From assembly GCF_024756235.1 (NCBI RefSeq), contig NZ_JANUGY010000003.1:248001-312000 (forward strand): DNA of 64,000 nt, read 5' to 3'. The DNA comes from Massilia kyonggiensis (lineage in GTDB: Bacteria; Pseudomonadota; Gammaproteobacteria; Burkholderiales; Burkholderiaceae_D). The notes under the pieces were generated by a model that saw only the letters and a program-made list of their open reading frames with translations, did not search any database and was not told where the DNA came from. The position numbers and the translations under genes are program-made. Below, piece by piece: positions 8,234 to 16,546 of the stretch. Each line of letters begins with the position of its first letter. Within the stretch, counting starts at the first letter, position 1.

Positions 8234-9004
8234 ATGACCCACAATACGACCCGCCGTTTCCTCATCGCCGCCGGCGCCCTCGCCTGCATCGCCCTCGCGC
8301 CGCAGGCCCAGGCAGGCGACTGGCCCTGGAGCAGGAGCGAACAGGTGCAGGGCAGCGGCCGCGTGCAGAGCCAGGCACGCGACGTCGCCCACTTCAGCGG
8401 CCTCGCCATGTCCTTGCCGGGCAACGTCGAGATCAAGAGCGGCAGCGGCCGCGAAGGCGTGACGGTCGAGGCGGACGACAACCTGCTGCCGCTGATCGAA
8501 ACCGTCGTCGAAGACGGCACCCTGAAGATCCGCGCCAAGCGCAATACGAACCTGCGCACCCGTAACCTGAAGGTCGTCGTGCAGGCGCGCGACATCGACC
8601 GCCTGGCGCTGGGCGGCTCCGGCAACATCGACGCGGACGTCGTGCGCGGCAGCCGCGTGCGCTTCGACGTGGGCGGCTCGGGTGCCATCAAGGTGCGCAA
8701 GCTCGAAGGCGAATCCGTGAACGTCGCCCTCGGCGGCAGCGGCAACCTGCAGGCGCTGGACGGCACGGCACGCAGCACGTCGATCTCGATCGGCGGCTCG
8801 GGCACCGTCGACATGGGCCACGTGCGCACCGAGAACGCCAGCGTCACCGTGGCCGGCTCCGGCGACGCGACCTTGTGGGTGCGCGACAGCCTGAGCCTGA
8901 CCGTGGCCGGTTCCGGCGACGTCAATTACTACGGCGATCCGCAGGTCACCCGCTCCGTCGTCGGCTCGGGCAACGTGAAGCGCCTGGGCGCGTCGCCGAA
9001 GTGA
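8234..9004 (+). CDS. Head GIN domain protein (DUF2807), secreted
   Basis: The 256-residue product has a signal peptide ending QAQA and then a repetitive beta-solenoid-like region with recurring GGSGN / GSGD turns, which is the DUF2807 (putative auto-transporter adhesin, head GIN) pattern. The start at 8234 is chosen for the AGGGAGA six bases upstream; in-frame ATG codons at 8198 and 8213 lack this. The function of the family is not established; a cell-surface or periplasmic structural role is assumed. It is a single-gene unit between the GH3 gene and the convergent copper operon. Confidence 0.8.
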   Translation: MTHNTTRRFLIAAGALACIALAPQAQAGDWPWSRSEQVQGSGRVQSQARDVAHFSGLAMSLPGNVEIKSGSGREGVTVEADDNLLPLIETVVEDGTLKIRAKRNTNLRTRNLKVVVQARDIDRLALGGSGNIDADVVRGSRVRFDVGGSGAIKVRKLEGESVNVALGGSGNLQALDGTARSTSISIGGSGTVDMGHVRTENASVTVAGSGDATLWVRDSLSLTVAGSGDVNYYGDPQVTRSVVGSGNVKRLGASPK

Positions 9005-9010
9005 GAGTTC

Positions 9011-9031
9011 GGTGGGCACGTGGTGCCCACC
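9011..9031. terminator. Symmetric hairpin between convergent genes
   Basis: GGTGGGCAC at 9011-9019 pairs perfectly with GTGCCCACC at 9023-9031 around a GTG loop, in the 34-bp gap between the convergent head-GIN and TonB receptor genes. It may end transcription in both directions, although no long T-run follows on either side. Confidence 0.5.
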
Positions 9032-9038
9032 TTCTGCC

Positions 9039-11309
9039 TTACAGATCCCACCGCACTTCGGCCACGACGGTCCGCTGCGTGTACGGGTGGAAAGCCCAGT
9101 ACGTGCGGTCGCCCAGGTTGTCCACGCCGACCGCCGCGCTCCAGTGGCGGTCGAACCGGTAGCGCACCCGCGCATCGAACACGAGATAGTCCGACACCCC
9201 CATGTACGCGTCGCCGTTCGGATCGCTGTTGTCCAGCGTCCCGTACTGGCGGCCGCTGTAACGCCCGCCCAACGTCGCGGTCCAGTGGTCGTTTGCCTTC
9301 CACGTTGCCAGCATCGTCGCGCGCCAGCGCGGCACGCGAGGTTGCCACTTGCCCACGCTCGCCGGGAAGCCCGCATTCTCCGTGATGATGGAATCGGCAA
9401 ACGTGAGGCTGCCCGTCAGGTCGAACCCTTTTACCCCGACGTCGTCGGCCTGCGCCGACAGTTCCAGGCCGTTCGTGCGGATGCGGCCCACGTTCTGCAC
9501 CGTGTTCACCGTCGCGCCGGCCGAGACGAGCAGCGGCTGCGAATACAGCGCGTCGTGCGTCGTTTCGCGGAACAGCGTCACGCGCAGCGAGCCCTTGTCG
9601 TTCAACGTCTCGGCCGACAGCTCGCTCGTCCACGACTTCTCCGCCTTCAGGTTCGGGTTGCTGTTGACGATGGCGTTGTCGACGATGGAACCCTGGAACA
9701 GCTCTGCCGCCGTCGGGTTGCGCACGGCGCGGCCCGTCGATGCCTTCAGCGTCCAGTCGGGACTCACGCGCCACGACAGCGCGGCCTTCGGCGACCACGC
9801 CGTCTCGCTCCTCGACGGGAACCCCAGCGGCGCGGCCAGCACGGCGTTCGACAGTTCTCCGCCGTACGCGCGCCACCGTTCGAAGCGGGCACCGATCGTC
9901 GCACGCCAGGCGTCGCCGATGCGCCAGTTGTCCTGCGCATACAGGCTCTCCAGCCACGTGTTGCCGTTGAAGACCGAGACCTGCCGGCCGTCGCCCGCAT
10001 GCAGCCATTCCGCCGTGCTGCCGAACACGCGGGTGCGCAGCTTCGCGTGGTCCGACTGCAGCCCGAATTCGACCGTATGGCCCTCCGGCCGCCAGATGCC
10101 TTTCAGCGCCAGCGTGTTCCAGCCGCTGCCGTGCATGTCCGTGACCTGGCCCGCGCCGTTCGTGTCCGCATCGGGCACGAGGACGGTCGGCGTGCGTACG
10201 AGGTCGCGCGCGTAGTCGTACAGGCTGGCGGCGATCTCCCAGTCGAACGTGTCGCGGCTGTGCCGTTTGAGCGACAGCCCGTGCATCGCATGTTCCAGCG
10301 TGCCGCGGCTGGGCGCGAAATCGGCCGCGCGGATGTCGTACGCGCGGCCGTCGATGTTGACGCGGGTTGCGGTGGTCACCGGGTTGCCGGCCGCATCGCG
10401 CAGGTACGAGTCGGCCGTTCGTTTGGCCTCGTTGCGCCACCAGCCGAACGTGTAGCTGGCGCGCAGCTGCGGCGTGATGTCCCAGGCGAGCTTGACTTTC
10501 GCGTGGTCCTGCACGGTGTGCGTCTGGCTCGTCGCACCGATCAGCCACCAGTCCCTGTTCGATGGATTGCGCCCGGCCACGGCGCCCGTCACGGGTACGC
10601 CGCCGCCGTTCGGGATGCCCGTCGACAGCAGCTTGTTGGCGAACCCGATGGGCTGCGCGTCGCTGTCCAGGCGTGCCACGTCGATCCAGTACGACCACGC
10701 GCCGCTGCGGTCGCCCAGCGACGCGCTGCCCTGCCAGCCGTCGTAGCGATCATCCGTCCGATACAGCTTGAAACCCTGCGCATAGCCGGACAGCTTGACG
10801 TGGGCTTCGCGCTTCGCCGGCATGCGGGTCTGGAAGTCGACGACGGCGCCGACAGAGTTGCCCGGATAGGCGGCCGCGAACGGGCCGTACAGCACGTCCA
10901 CGCGCTCGATCTCTTCGGGCGTGACGAGGCCCCAGCGCGGCGTGTACGTGGCGCCGTTGCCGAGCAGGTTCGACAGGAGAATCCCGTCCGCGTAGACGAG
11001 CGAGCGCGCGCTGTTGCCCGTGCCGGACGCGCGGCTCGCGAGGACGGCGTGGTCGTAGTCGCCCGTGTAGCGCTTGCGCACGTTCAGGCTGGGCAGGTAT
11101 TTCAGCGCGTCCTCGCTGTCGACCGCGTTGATCCGGTCCTCGACCTGGGCGCCGGTGATGCCTTCGATCGTCGTCGGGATCTGGGCGGGCAGCGACGTGG
11201 GGCGGCCGCCGGTGATGACCACGGTTTCCAGGTGCGTGTCGTCCGCATGGGCGTGCGCCGTCACGCACGCCAGCGCGGCGAGCGCGAGGCGATGGTATGG
11301 GAATCGCAT
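9039..11309 (-). CDS. TonB-dependent receptor, probably for copper
   Basis: The 756-residue outer-membrane protein has a signal peptide ending AHAHA, a plug domain (about residues 40-150, with VVITG and a SGTGNSARSLVYADG block) and a beta-barrel ending in VAEVRWDL, whose terminal aromatic/hydrophobic pattern fits Bam-dependent insertion. The start ATG at 11309 is preferred to the GTG at 11315 because GAGG lies six bases before it. It is the last gene of an operon with DUF1775, a PCuAC chaperone and DUF2946, a set known to travel with OprC-type copper receptors. I infer copper or copper-chelate import; the receptor alone would not say this. Confidence 0.82.
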   Translation of the reverse strand: MRFPYHRLALAALACVTAHAHADDTHLETVVITGGRPTSLPAQIPTTIEGITGAQVEDRINAVDSEDALKYLPSLNVRKRYTGDYDHAVLASRASGTGNSARSLVYADGILLSNLLGNGATYTPRWGLVTPEEIERVDVLYGPFAAAYPGNSVGAVVDFQTRMPAKREAHVKLSGYAQGFKLYRTDDRYDGWQGSASLGDRSGAWSYWIDVARLDSDAQPIGFANKLLSTGIPNGGGVPVTGAVAGRNPSNRDWWLIGATSQTHTVQDHAKVKLAWDITPQLRASYTFGWWRNEAKRTADSYLRDAAGNPVTTATRVNIDGRAYDIRAADFAPSRGTLEHAMHGLSLKRHSRDTFDWEIAASLYDYARDLVRTPTVLVPDADTNGAGQVTDMHGSGWNTLALKGIWRPEGHTVEFGLQSDHAKLRTRVFGSTAEWLHAGDGRQVSVFNGNTWLESLYAQDNWRIGDAWRATIGARFERWRAYGGELSNAVLAAPLGFPSRSETAWSPKAALSWRVSPDWTLKASTGRAVRNPTAAELFQGSIVDNAIVNSNPNLKAEKSWTSELSAETLNDKGSLRVTLFRETTHDALYSQPLLVSAGATVNTVQNVGRIRTNGLELSAQADDVGVKGFDLTGSLTFADSIITENAGFPASVGKWQPRVPRWRATMLATWKANDHWTATLGGRYSGRQYGTLDNSDPNGDAYMGVSDYLVFDARVRYRFDRHWSAAVGVDNLGDRTYWAFHPYTQRTVVAEVRWDL

Positions 11310-11316
11310 GTGCACC

Positions 11317-11757
11317 TCAGTGATGGTGCATCGGCAGCGCGGCGGGCGTGACTTCCAGCACCGGCGCGGGCGTCTTCGATTCGGGCGTCATGTCGGCCCA
11401 GTCCATGCGGCCCTTCTCGCACTGCTGGCCGACCTTGAACACGAGGCGGCCCGGCGCGTCCGGCAACCTGGCCTGCACCGTGAACTCGTCGTAGTACGCA
11501 TCCGGCAGCGGGCCGCCGCGCCAGCTGATCTCGCGCGTGGCCAGCGTGATGGCCCAGCCCCCCTTGGGCATGGGCTTCGCGGTGACGCCTTCCGGCAGCA
11601 GCACCGTGATGCCGGTCGTGGCGCTGCCGGCACAGCCATGGCCGACCTTGAACACGAGGGTTTGATAGGCGCCGGCCGGCGCGGTGGCCGGGGCGACGGT
11701 GATATGGGCGTGCGCCAGCGGCGCCGCGAACAGGGCGGCGATCCAGAGAGTTTTCAT
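11317..11757 (-). CDS. YcnI-like DUF1775 copper-binding protein
   Basis: The 146-residue product has a short signal peptide; cleavage after AHA leaves a mature N-terminus HITV, so His becomes the first residue. In DUF1775 (YcnI) proteins this histidine forms a mono-histidine brace for Cu(II) with a conserved Trp; GGWAI and SWRGGPL here carry candidate Trp residues. The C-terminus is MHHH, which could add metal affinity. It lies between the PCuAC chaperone gene (10 bp) and the TonB receptor gene, in the same operon. It acts in the periplasm, probably as a copper chaperone. Confidence 0.82.
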   Translation of the reverse strand: MKTLWIAALFAAPLAHAHITVAPATAPAGAYQTLVFKVGHGCAGSATTGITVLLPEGVTAKPMPKGGWAITLATREISWRGGPLPDAYYDEFTVQARLPDAPGRLVFKVGQQCEKGRMDWADMTPESKTPAPVLEVTPAALPMHHH

Positions 11758-11767
11758 GTGGCCTCCG

Positions 11768-12211
11768 TCAGTGAGCGGCGGTGTACGTCAGCGGTTTGAC
11801 CGGCACCTGCACGGTGACGTTCTCGCGCTTTTTATCCGCACCGACGAAGGTCAATGTCAGCGGCACCTGCGCGCCGTCCTTGAGCTGCTGCTTCAGGTCG
11901 AACAGCATGACGTGGTAGCCGCCGGACGACAGGTTCACGGGCTGGCCGGCCGGCAGGTCGATGCCGTCGACCTTTTGCATGCGCATGGTCTGGCCTTCCA
12001 TGGCCATCTGGTGGACTTCGGCGCGGCCCGCGACGGGGCTTTGCACGTCGACGAGCCGCGTGGCCTTGGGCGAACGCAGCTGCATGAAGGCGCCGGCCGT
12101 CTTCTGGGCCGGCACGGTGGCGCGGATCCACGGGTCGCCGACGGTCACCTGGGCGAACGCGGCGGTCGAGAACAGGCTGGCCGCGGCCAGCACGAGGAAT
12201 TTGTTGTACAT
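11768..12211 (-). CDS. Copper chaperone PCu(A)C
   Basis: The 147-residue periplasmic protein has a signal peptide ending AAFAQ and the full PCu(A)C Cu(I) motif: HQM, then MRM about ten residues on, and HVM after about 21 more. The family delivers copper to the CuA centre of cytochrome c oxidase or works with copper uptake. The start at 12211 is chosen because AGGTAAAG precedes it and it begins a proper signal peptide; an in-frame start at 12256 would overlap the upstream gene. It is the second gene of the copper operon. Confidence 0.88.
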   Translation of the reverse strand: MYNKFLVLAAASLFSTAAFAQVTVGDPWIRATVPAQKTAGAFMQLRSPKATRLVDVQSPVAGRAEVHQMAMEGQTMRMQKVDGIDLPAGQPVNLSSGGYHVMLFDLKQQLKDGAQVPLTLTFVGADKKRENVTVQVPVKPLTYTAAH

Positions 12212-12248
12212 GACTTTACCTGACAAGAGTGAATAAACGGAATGAAAG

Positions 12249-12638
12249 TCAGGCAAAGACGGGCGGACCGCGCGGCACGGCCGCCAGCCAGGCGGCCAGC
12301 GGACGGGGCGCGTGATGGAACAGGAAAGGACGGGCTTCCACGCCGTCCAGGAGCGCGAGCGGCGCGTGGACAGGCGGCGGCAGGCCGTGGCTGCCCGCGT
12401 GGGTGAGGCAGTAGCCGCAATCGTCGAGGACGCTCATGCCGGCATGCTCGTCCTGCACGAGCAGCGCGGCCGCGGCGGCGAACGAGGCGCCGCCGTCGAC
12501 GCTGCAGACGTCCAGCGGAATCGTGGGCCGGCTGGCGGCAAGCGCATGCGAGACCGTCGGCGCGAGCGCGTTCAGCAGCACGGCGAACAGTGCCAGCCAC
12601 ACGAAACGCAGGCGCTTTGTCATCGAACGAATCTGCAT
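12249..12638 (-). CDS. DUF2946 family protein
   Basis: The 129-residue product has an N-terminal hydrophobic segment (RFVWLALFAVLLNALAP), then DDCGYCLTHAGSHGLPP, the Cys/His cluster typical of DUF2946 proteins. The family is linked by neighbourhood to copper operons; its function is unknown, and the CxxC with nearby His suggests metal binding in the periplasm. It is the first gene here and so the operon promoter lies just upstream: a TATAAT on the minus strand at 12645-12650 is only 6 bp from the ATG at 12638. That implies either a leaderless message or use of the second Met at 12623. Confidence 0.75.
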   Translation of the reverse strand: MQIRSMTKRLRFVWLALFAVLLNALAPTVSHALAASRPTIPLDVCSVDGGASFAAAAALLVQDEHAGMSVLDDCGYCLTHAGSHGLPPPVHAPLALLDGVEARPFLFHHAPRPLAAWLAAVPRGPPVFA

Positions 12639-12644
12639 GGTCCG

Positions 12645-12650
12645 ATTATA
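12645..12650 (-). promoter_or_regulatory. -10 hexamer TATAAT of the copper operon
   Basis: A perfect TATAAT on the minus strand lies immediately upstream of the DUF2946 gene. Its spacing places the transcription start at about the annotated ATG. No consensus -35 is visible 17 bp upstream, so a regulator is probably needed. Confidence 0.5.
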
Positions 12651-12705
12651 GCCGCGGTTGCACCATGTGGCGCACGCCGAGGCTGTGACAAATTGTCCAG
12701 TGCGA

Positions 12706-13248
12706 TCAGCGCTCGGCCAGCAGGACTTCGCGCTCGACCTGCACGGTGCGCTCGCCGTCCGTCAGCCATACCTGGCCGTCCTGGATCGTGCACTGCAGCT
12801 GCATCGAGCGCTGGGCCATCTGCTCCAGCTGGGCGCTCGTTTCGGCCGGGATATTGATGATGGAGATCTTCCGGGCGCGTTCCAGCTTGCTGGCCAGGCC
12901 CTTGAACCAGATGTTGCTGGTGGCGCTGTAGCTGTACACGATCACGTGTTCGGCGCGGCCGGCCGCCTTCATGAGGCGGCGTTCGTCGGGCTGGCCGACC
13001 TCGATCCAGAGGTCGATGGCGCCGGTCAGGTCCTTGAGCCACAGTGCGGGCTCTTCGACGTCGAACAGGTCCTTGCCGTACGCGAGCGCCGGGTCGGCGT
13101 GCAGGGCGAAGGCGAGCAGGCGGATCATCACGCGCTCGTCGGTTTCCGAAGGATGCCGCGCGATCGTGAGCGCGTGCTCCTGGTAGTAGTTGCGGTCCAT
13201 GTCCGCAATGTTCAGGTCTGCCTTGTAAATCGTTGCTTTCAGGGCCAT
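12706..13248 (-). CDS. yaeQ: YaeQ family protein
   Basis: The 180-residue protein matches YaeQ throughout, including the start MALKATIYKADLNIADMDR and LWIEVGQPDERRLMKAAGR. YaeQ has a restriction-endonuclease-like (PD-(D/E)xK) fold; the Enterobacteria homologue was once thought to suppress rfaH defects but its role remains unsettled. It lies 19 bp downstream of purU on the same strand and is probably co-transcribed with it. Confidence 0.85.
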   Translation of the reverse strand: MALKATIYKADLNIADMDRNYYQEHALTIARHPSETDERVMIRLLAFALHADPALAYGKDLFDVEEPALWLKDLTGAIDLWIEVGQPDERRLMKAAGRAEHVIVYSYSATSNIWFKGLASKLERARKISIINIPAETSAQLEQMAQRSMQLQCTIQDGQVWLTDGERTVQVEREVLLAER

Positions 13249-13267
13249 GCGTTGCCTATTCTATGGT

Positions 13268-14134
13268 TCAGCTGAAGACGACGGTCTTGTCGCCGTTCAG
13301 CAGGATACGGTGTTCCACGAACCACTTGACCGCGCGGGCCAGCACGACGCTCTCGACGTCGCGGCCGATGGCCGTCAGCTGATCCACGCTCATGGCGTGG
13401 TCGACGCGCTCGACGTCCTGCTCGATGATCGGGCCTTCGTCCAGGTCGCCCGTGACGAAGTGGGCCGTCGCACCGATCAGCTTGACGCCGCGGCGATGCG
13501 CCTGCGCATACGGACGCGCGCCCTTGAAGCTGGGCAGGAACGAATGGTGGATATTGATCGCCCTGCCCTTCAAGGCATCGCACAGCCCCGGCGACAGGAT
13601 CTGCATGTAGCGCGCCAGCACGACCAGGTCGATGCGGTGGGCGTCCAGCAATTCGATGATGCGCGCCTCCTGGGCGAGCTTGGCCGATTCGCTGGCACCG
13701 GCCTCGAGCGGCAAGTGGTGGAACGGGATATTGTAACTGGCCGCGAGCTGGTAGAAGTCCATGTGGTTCGACACGATGGCCGGAATCTCCACCGGCAGCA
13801 GACCGCTGCGGTAGCGGAACAGCAGGTCGTTGAGGCAGTGGCCGATCTTCGACACCATGATCAGCACGCGCGGCTTGCGCTTGGCGTCGTGCAATGCGCC
13901 GTCCGCGCCCAGGTCCGCGCACAGCGAGCCGAAGCCTGCACGCAGCAATTCGTCGGAGATCGCGTCGTCTTCCAGCGCGAAGTGGACGCGCATGAAGAAC
14001 AGCTTCGATTCCGGATCGCCGAACTGGGCCGAGTCGATGATGTTGCAGCCGTGTTCGGCCAGGAAGCCCGAAACGCGCAGCACGATGCCGCGGTGGTCCA
14101 GGCAGGACAAGGTCAGGATATATTCTGGATACAT
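13268..14134 (-). CDS. purU: Formyltetrahydrofolate deformylase PurU
   Basis: The 288-residue protein has an N-terminal ACT domain (about residues 1-80) and a formyl-transferase domain with INIHHSFLPSFKGARPY, the catalytic Asn-His region of the family. It hydrolyses 10-formyltetrahydrofolate to tetrahydrofolate and formate, balancing one-carbon pools and supplying formate for PurT-type purine synthesis. Length matches the family. It is divergent from an NADP-dependent oxidoreductase gene and is followed by yaeQ. Confidence 0.92.
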   Translation of the reverse strand: MYPEYILTLSCLDHRGIVLRVSGFLAEHGCNIIDSAQFGDPESKLFFMRVHFALEDDAISDELLRAGFGSLCADLGADGALHDAKRKPRVLIMVSKIGHCLNDLLFRYRSGLLPVEIPAIVSNHMDFYQLAASYNIPFHHLPLEAGASESAKLAQEARIIELLDAHRIDLVVLARYMQILSPGLCDALKGRAINIHHSFLPSFKGARPYAQAHRRGVKLIGATAHFVTGDLDEGPIIEQDVERVDHAMSVDQLTAIGRDVESVVLARAVKWFVEHRILLNGDKTVVFS

Positions 14135-14233
14135 TGCTAAAAAACTTCAGAATGGTTGAGGTTGACTGAGCCCGGCCATTGTCGCATGGATTGCCATTCC
14201 GGCATTTTCGTCATTACCACAGAGGAGACCCAT

Positions 14234-15259
14234 ATGACAACAAATCGGCAATTCCGCCTCGCCGCCCGCCCCGTCGGCATGCCCAAGGCCGCCGACTGGC
14301 AACAAACCGAGGAACCCCTTGCCCCGCTGCAGGACGGCGAAGTGCGCGTGCGCGTGCTGTACCTGTCGCTCGATCCGGCCATGCGCGGCTGGATGAACGA
14401 GGGCAAGTCGTACATCCGCCCCGTCGCCATCGGCGAAGTGATGCGCGCGGGCGGGATCGGCGTCGTCGAGGCGTCGAACTCGCCGCACGTGGCCGTGGGC
14501 GACACCCTGACCGGCAGCTTCGGCGTGCAGCAATACTGGACGGGCCCCGTCGACGCGAAGGCGGCCGCGGCCATGAAGATCGATCCGGCGCTCGCCCCGC
14601 TGCCGGCCTGGCTGAACGTGCTGGGCATGCCCGGCATGACCGCATACTTCGGCCTCACGGACATCGGCCAGCCGAAGGCGGGAGACACCGTCGTCGTGTC
14701 GGCGGCGGCGGGCGCCGTCGGCGCGACGGTGGGCCAGGTGGCGAAGCAGCTGGGTTGCCGCGTCGTCGGCATCGCCGGTGGGCCGGACAAATGCCGCTAC
14801 GTCGTCGAGGAACTCGGATTCGACGCGTGCATCGACTACAAGACGGGCACTGTCCCCGCAGGGCTCAAGGAACATTGTCCGCGAGGCGTGGACGTCTACT
14901 TCGACAACGTGGGCGGCGACATCCTCGACGCCGTGCTGGCCCGCATCAATTTGAAGGCGCGCATCGTGATCTGCGGCGCGATCTCGCAGTACAACAACAC
15001 GGCGCCCGTGCGCGGCCCGGCCAATTACCTGTCCCTGCTCGTGAACCGGGCGCGCATGGAAGGGATGGTGGTCTTCGACTACGCGGCGCGCTATCCGGAA
15101 GGCGTGCAGCGCCTTGGCGCCTGGCTGAAAGCGGGGGCGATCAAGAGCCGCGAGCACGTGGTCGAAGGCCTCGACAACTTCCCCGACGCCCTCACGATGC
15201 TGTTCGAAGGGAAGAACTTCGGGAAGCTGGTGCTGAAGGTCGCCGAGGACGGGCACTAA
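14234..15259 (+). CDS. NADP-dependent oxidoreductase of the MDR superfamily (leukotriene B4 dehydrogenase / CurA type)
   Basis: The 341-residue protein belongs to the medium-chain dehydrogenase/reductase family without zinc: it has MRGWMNEG near the N-terminus, the nucleotide-binding VVVSAAAGAVGATVGQVAKQLG and VDVYFDNVGGDILDAVL. These enzymes reduce the double bond of alpha,beta-unsaturated ketones and aldehydes with NADPH, and so detoxify reactive carbonyls. The start at 14234 follows AGAGGAGACC; earlier in-frame ATG codons lack a site. It stands alone, divergent from purU. Confidence 0.85.
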   Translation: MTTNRQFRLAARPVGMPKAADWQQTEEPLAPLQDGEVRVRVLYLSLDPAMRGWMNEGKSYIRPVAIGEVMRAGGIGVVEASNSPHVAVGDTLTGSFGVQQYWTGPVDAKAAAAMKIDPALAPLPAWLNVLGMPGMTAYFGLTDIGQPKAGDTVVVSAAAGAVGATVGQVAKQLGCRVVGIAGGPDKCRYVVEELGFDACIDYKTGTVPAGLKEHCPRGVDVYFDNVGGDILDAVLARINLKARIVICGAISQYNNTAPVRGPANYLSLLVNRARMEGMVVFDYAARYPEGVQRLGAWLKAGAIKSREHVVEGLDNFPDALTMLFEGKNFGKLVLKVAEDGH

Positions 15260-15358
15260 TCAGCCGTACGCCGCCGGAACCATTTCATCCCCTGCCTCTC
15301 TAAACGCACGAGCGCATCCATGAACGCTCGTTGATAGTTCAGGCACAAGGAGATCGAT

Positions 15359-15721
15359 ATGGCGACAAGCAAGGAAGGCGGCCACAAGGGCACGGCCGAC
15401 TCCGGCGGCAACGAGCAGAAAAGCCAGCCGGCCAAGCGCGGTTTCGCTGCAATGGACCAGAACCAGCAGCGTCAAATCGCCAGCAAGGGCGGCCAGGCCG
15501 CCCACCAGAAGGGGACGGCGCACGAATTCGATTCGGAAGAAGCGCGCCGGGCGGGCCAGAAAGGCGGGGAAGTGGTCAGCCGCAACCGCGCCCACATGGC
15601 AGACATCGGGCGCAAGGGCGGGGAAAGCCGACAATCGGCCAACCGCGCCGCCGCCGCCGCGAAATCGGGCAACCAGTCGGGCACCCAGGCGGGCAACCGC
15701 CAGGGCAGCAAGGAGTCTTGA
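15359..15721 (+). CDS. KGG-repeat general stress protein (GsiB/YciG-like)
   Basis: The 120-residue product is hydrophilic and has repeated Gly-Gly motifs in the pattern ASKGGQAA, AGQKGGEVVSRN, IGRKGGESRQS. This is the stress-induced KGG repeat seen in GsiB and YciG, which are hydrophilin-like proteins made in starvation, heat or desiccation. It likely acts in the cytoplasm as an intrinsically disordered protectant. An AAGGAG precedes the ATG. No dyad of the type seen beyond 46 kb was found upstream. Confidence 0.8.
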   Translation: MATSKEGGHKGTADSGGNEQKSQPAKRGFAAMDQNQQRQIASKGGQAAHQKGTAHEFDSEEARRAGQKGGEVVSRNRAHMADIGRKGGESRQSANRAAAAAKSGNQSGTQAGNRQGSKES

Positions 15722-15758
15722 CCTTTGGGGGAGGCCCCTCACCACTGCGCGCAAGCGC

Positions 15759-15787
15759 CGACCGCGCCGCCGTGCCGGGCGCGGTCG
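15759..15787 (+). terminator. GC-rich hairpin after the KGG-repeat gene
   Basis: CGACCGCGCC at 15759-15768 pairs with GGCGCGGTCG at 15778-15787 around a 9-nt loop, 37 bp after the stop. No T-run follows, so termination would need Rho or be weak. Confidence 0.4.
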
Positions 15788-15844
15788 CTCATCGCATTGC
15801 ACCGAGATGCGCCTGGAACATGGACGTGCTACAGTTCCATCCTT

Positions 15845-16378
15845 ATGTCCACCGCTTCTCACCTCAAATACCTGGCCGCGTATCCCGCGCACATCCTGTC
15901 CCAGGTCGAGCGCCTGATCGCCGACAACCGCCTGGCCGACCACCTGCGCCAGCGCTACCCCGACGCGCACGGCGTCCGCACGGACAAGGCCTTGTATGGC
16001 TACGTGCAGGATTTGAAAGACGAATACCTGCGCAACGCCGAGCCCGTCTCGAAGGTGGCGTACGACAGCAAGATCGGCATCGTCCAGCAGGCCCTGGGCC
16101 TGCACACCGCGATATCGCGCGTGCAGGGCAGCCGTTTGAAAGCCAAGCACGAGATCCGCATCGGCACCGTCTTCCGCGATGCGCCGCCCGCCTTCCTGCG
16201 CATGATCGCCGTGCACGAACTGGCCCACCTGAAGGAAAAGGACCACGACAAGGCCTTTTATAAACTGTGCTGCTGGATGGAGCCGGATTACCACCAGTTC
16301 GAATTCGACGTGCGGTTGTATCTCACGCAACTCGAATTGGGCGGTGGCCGATTGTGGGGCGATCCCTCGTTGCCGTAA
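15845..16378 (+). CDS. YgjP-like zinc metallopeptidase (M48/WLM-type)
   Basis: The 177-residue protein has the zinc motif HELAHLKEKDH: HExxH followed by a third His in DHDKAFYKLCCWMEPDY, the pattern of YgjP-like and WLM-domain metalloproteases. It is cytoplasmic by appearance, with no signal peptide. The substrate is unknown. The start at 15845 (MSTASHLKYL) is the first one that gives family-like length; a start at 15725 would add a low-complexity stretch with no support. Confidence 0.75.
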   Translation: MSTASHLKYLAAYPAHILSQVERLIADNRLADHLRQRYPDAHGVRTDKALYGYVQDLKDEYLRNAEPVSKVAYDSKIGIVQQALGLHTAISRVQGSRLKAKHEIRIGTVFRDAPPAFLRMIAVHELAHLKEKDHDKAFYKLCCWMEPDYHQFEFDVRLYLTQLELGGGRLWGDPSLP

Positions 16379-16422
16379 CACAACAATGATTTTGAACAGC
16401 GGCCGCTTCCGGGCCAAAGCTG

Positions 16423-16454
16423 TCGACTTTCGCATGCACACGGCTTAAAGTCGA
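16423..16454 (+). promoter_or_regulatory. Inverted repeat upstream of the c-di-GMP locus
   Basis: TCGACTTT at 16423-16430 is matched perfectly by AAAGTCGA at 16447-16454, 92 bp before the porin start. The 16-nt spacing fits either an operator bound by a dimer or an RNA hairpin. No regulator gene is adjacent. Confidence 0.35.
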
Positions 16455-16546
16455 GGTCTGCGCTTCCTGCGCTCCGTGTCTGCCCTTCCCGCAGGCTGAT
16501 GTGAAATTCAGGCCGTCTGCTCCAGCCGGTCCATCCGTCGACACAC

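Noticed and set aside
15264..15280. GTACG-CCGC-CGGAA before the KGG stress gene as a regulon site
   Set aside because: The right half lacks the AC that all ten sites have, and the -10 position reads AAACGC. It may be a decayed site but cannot be supported.
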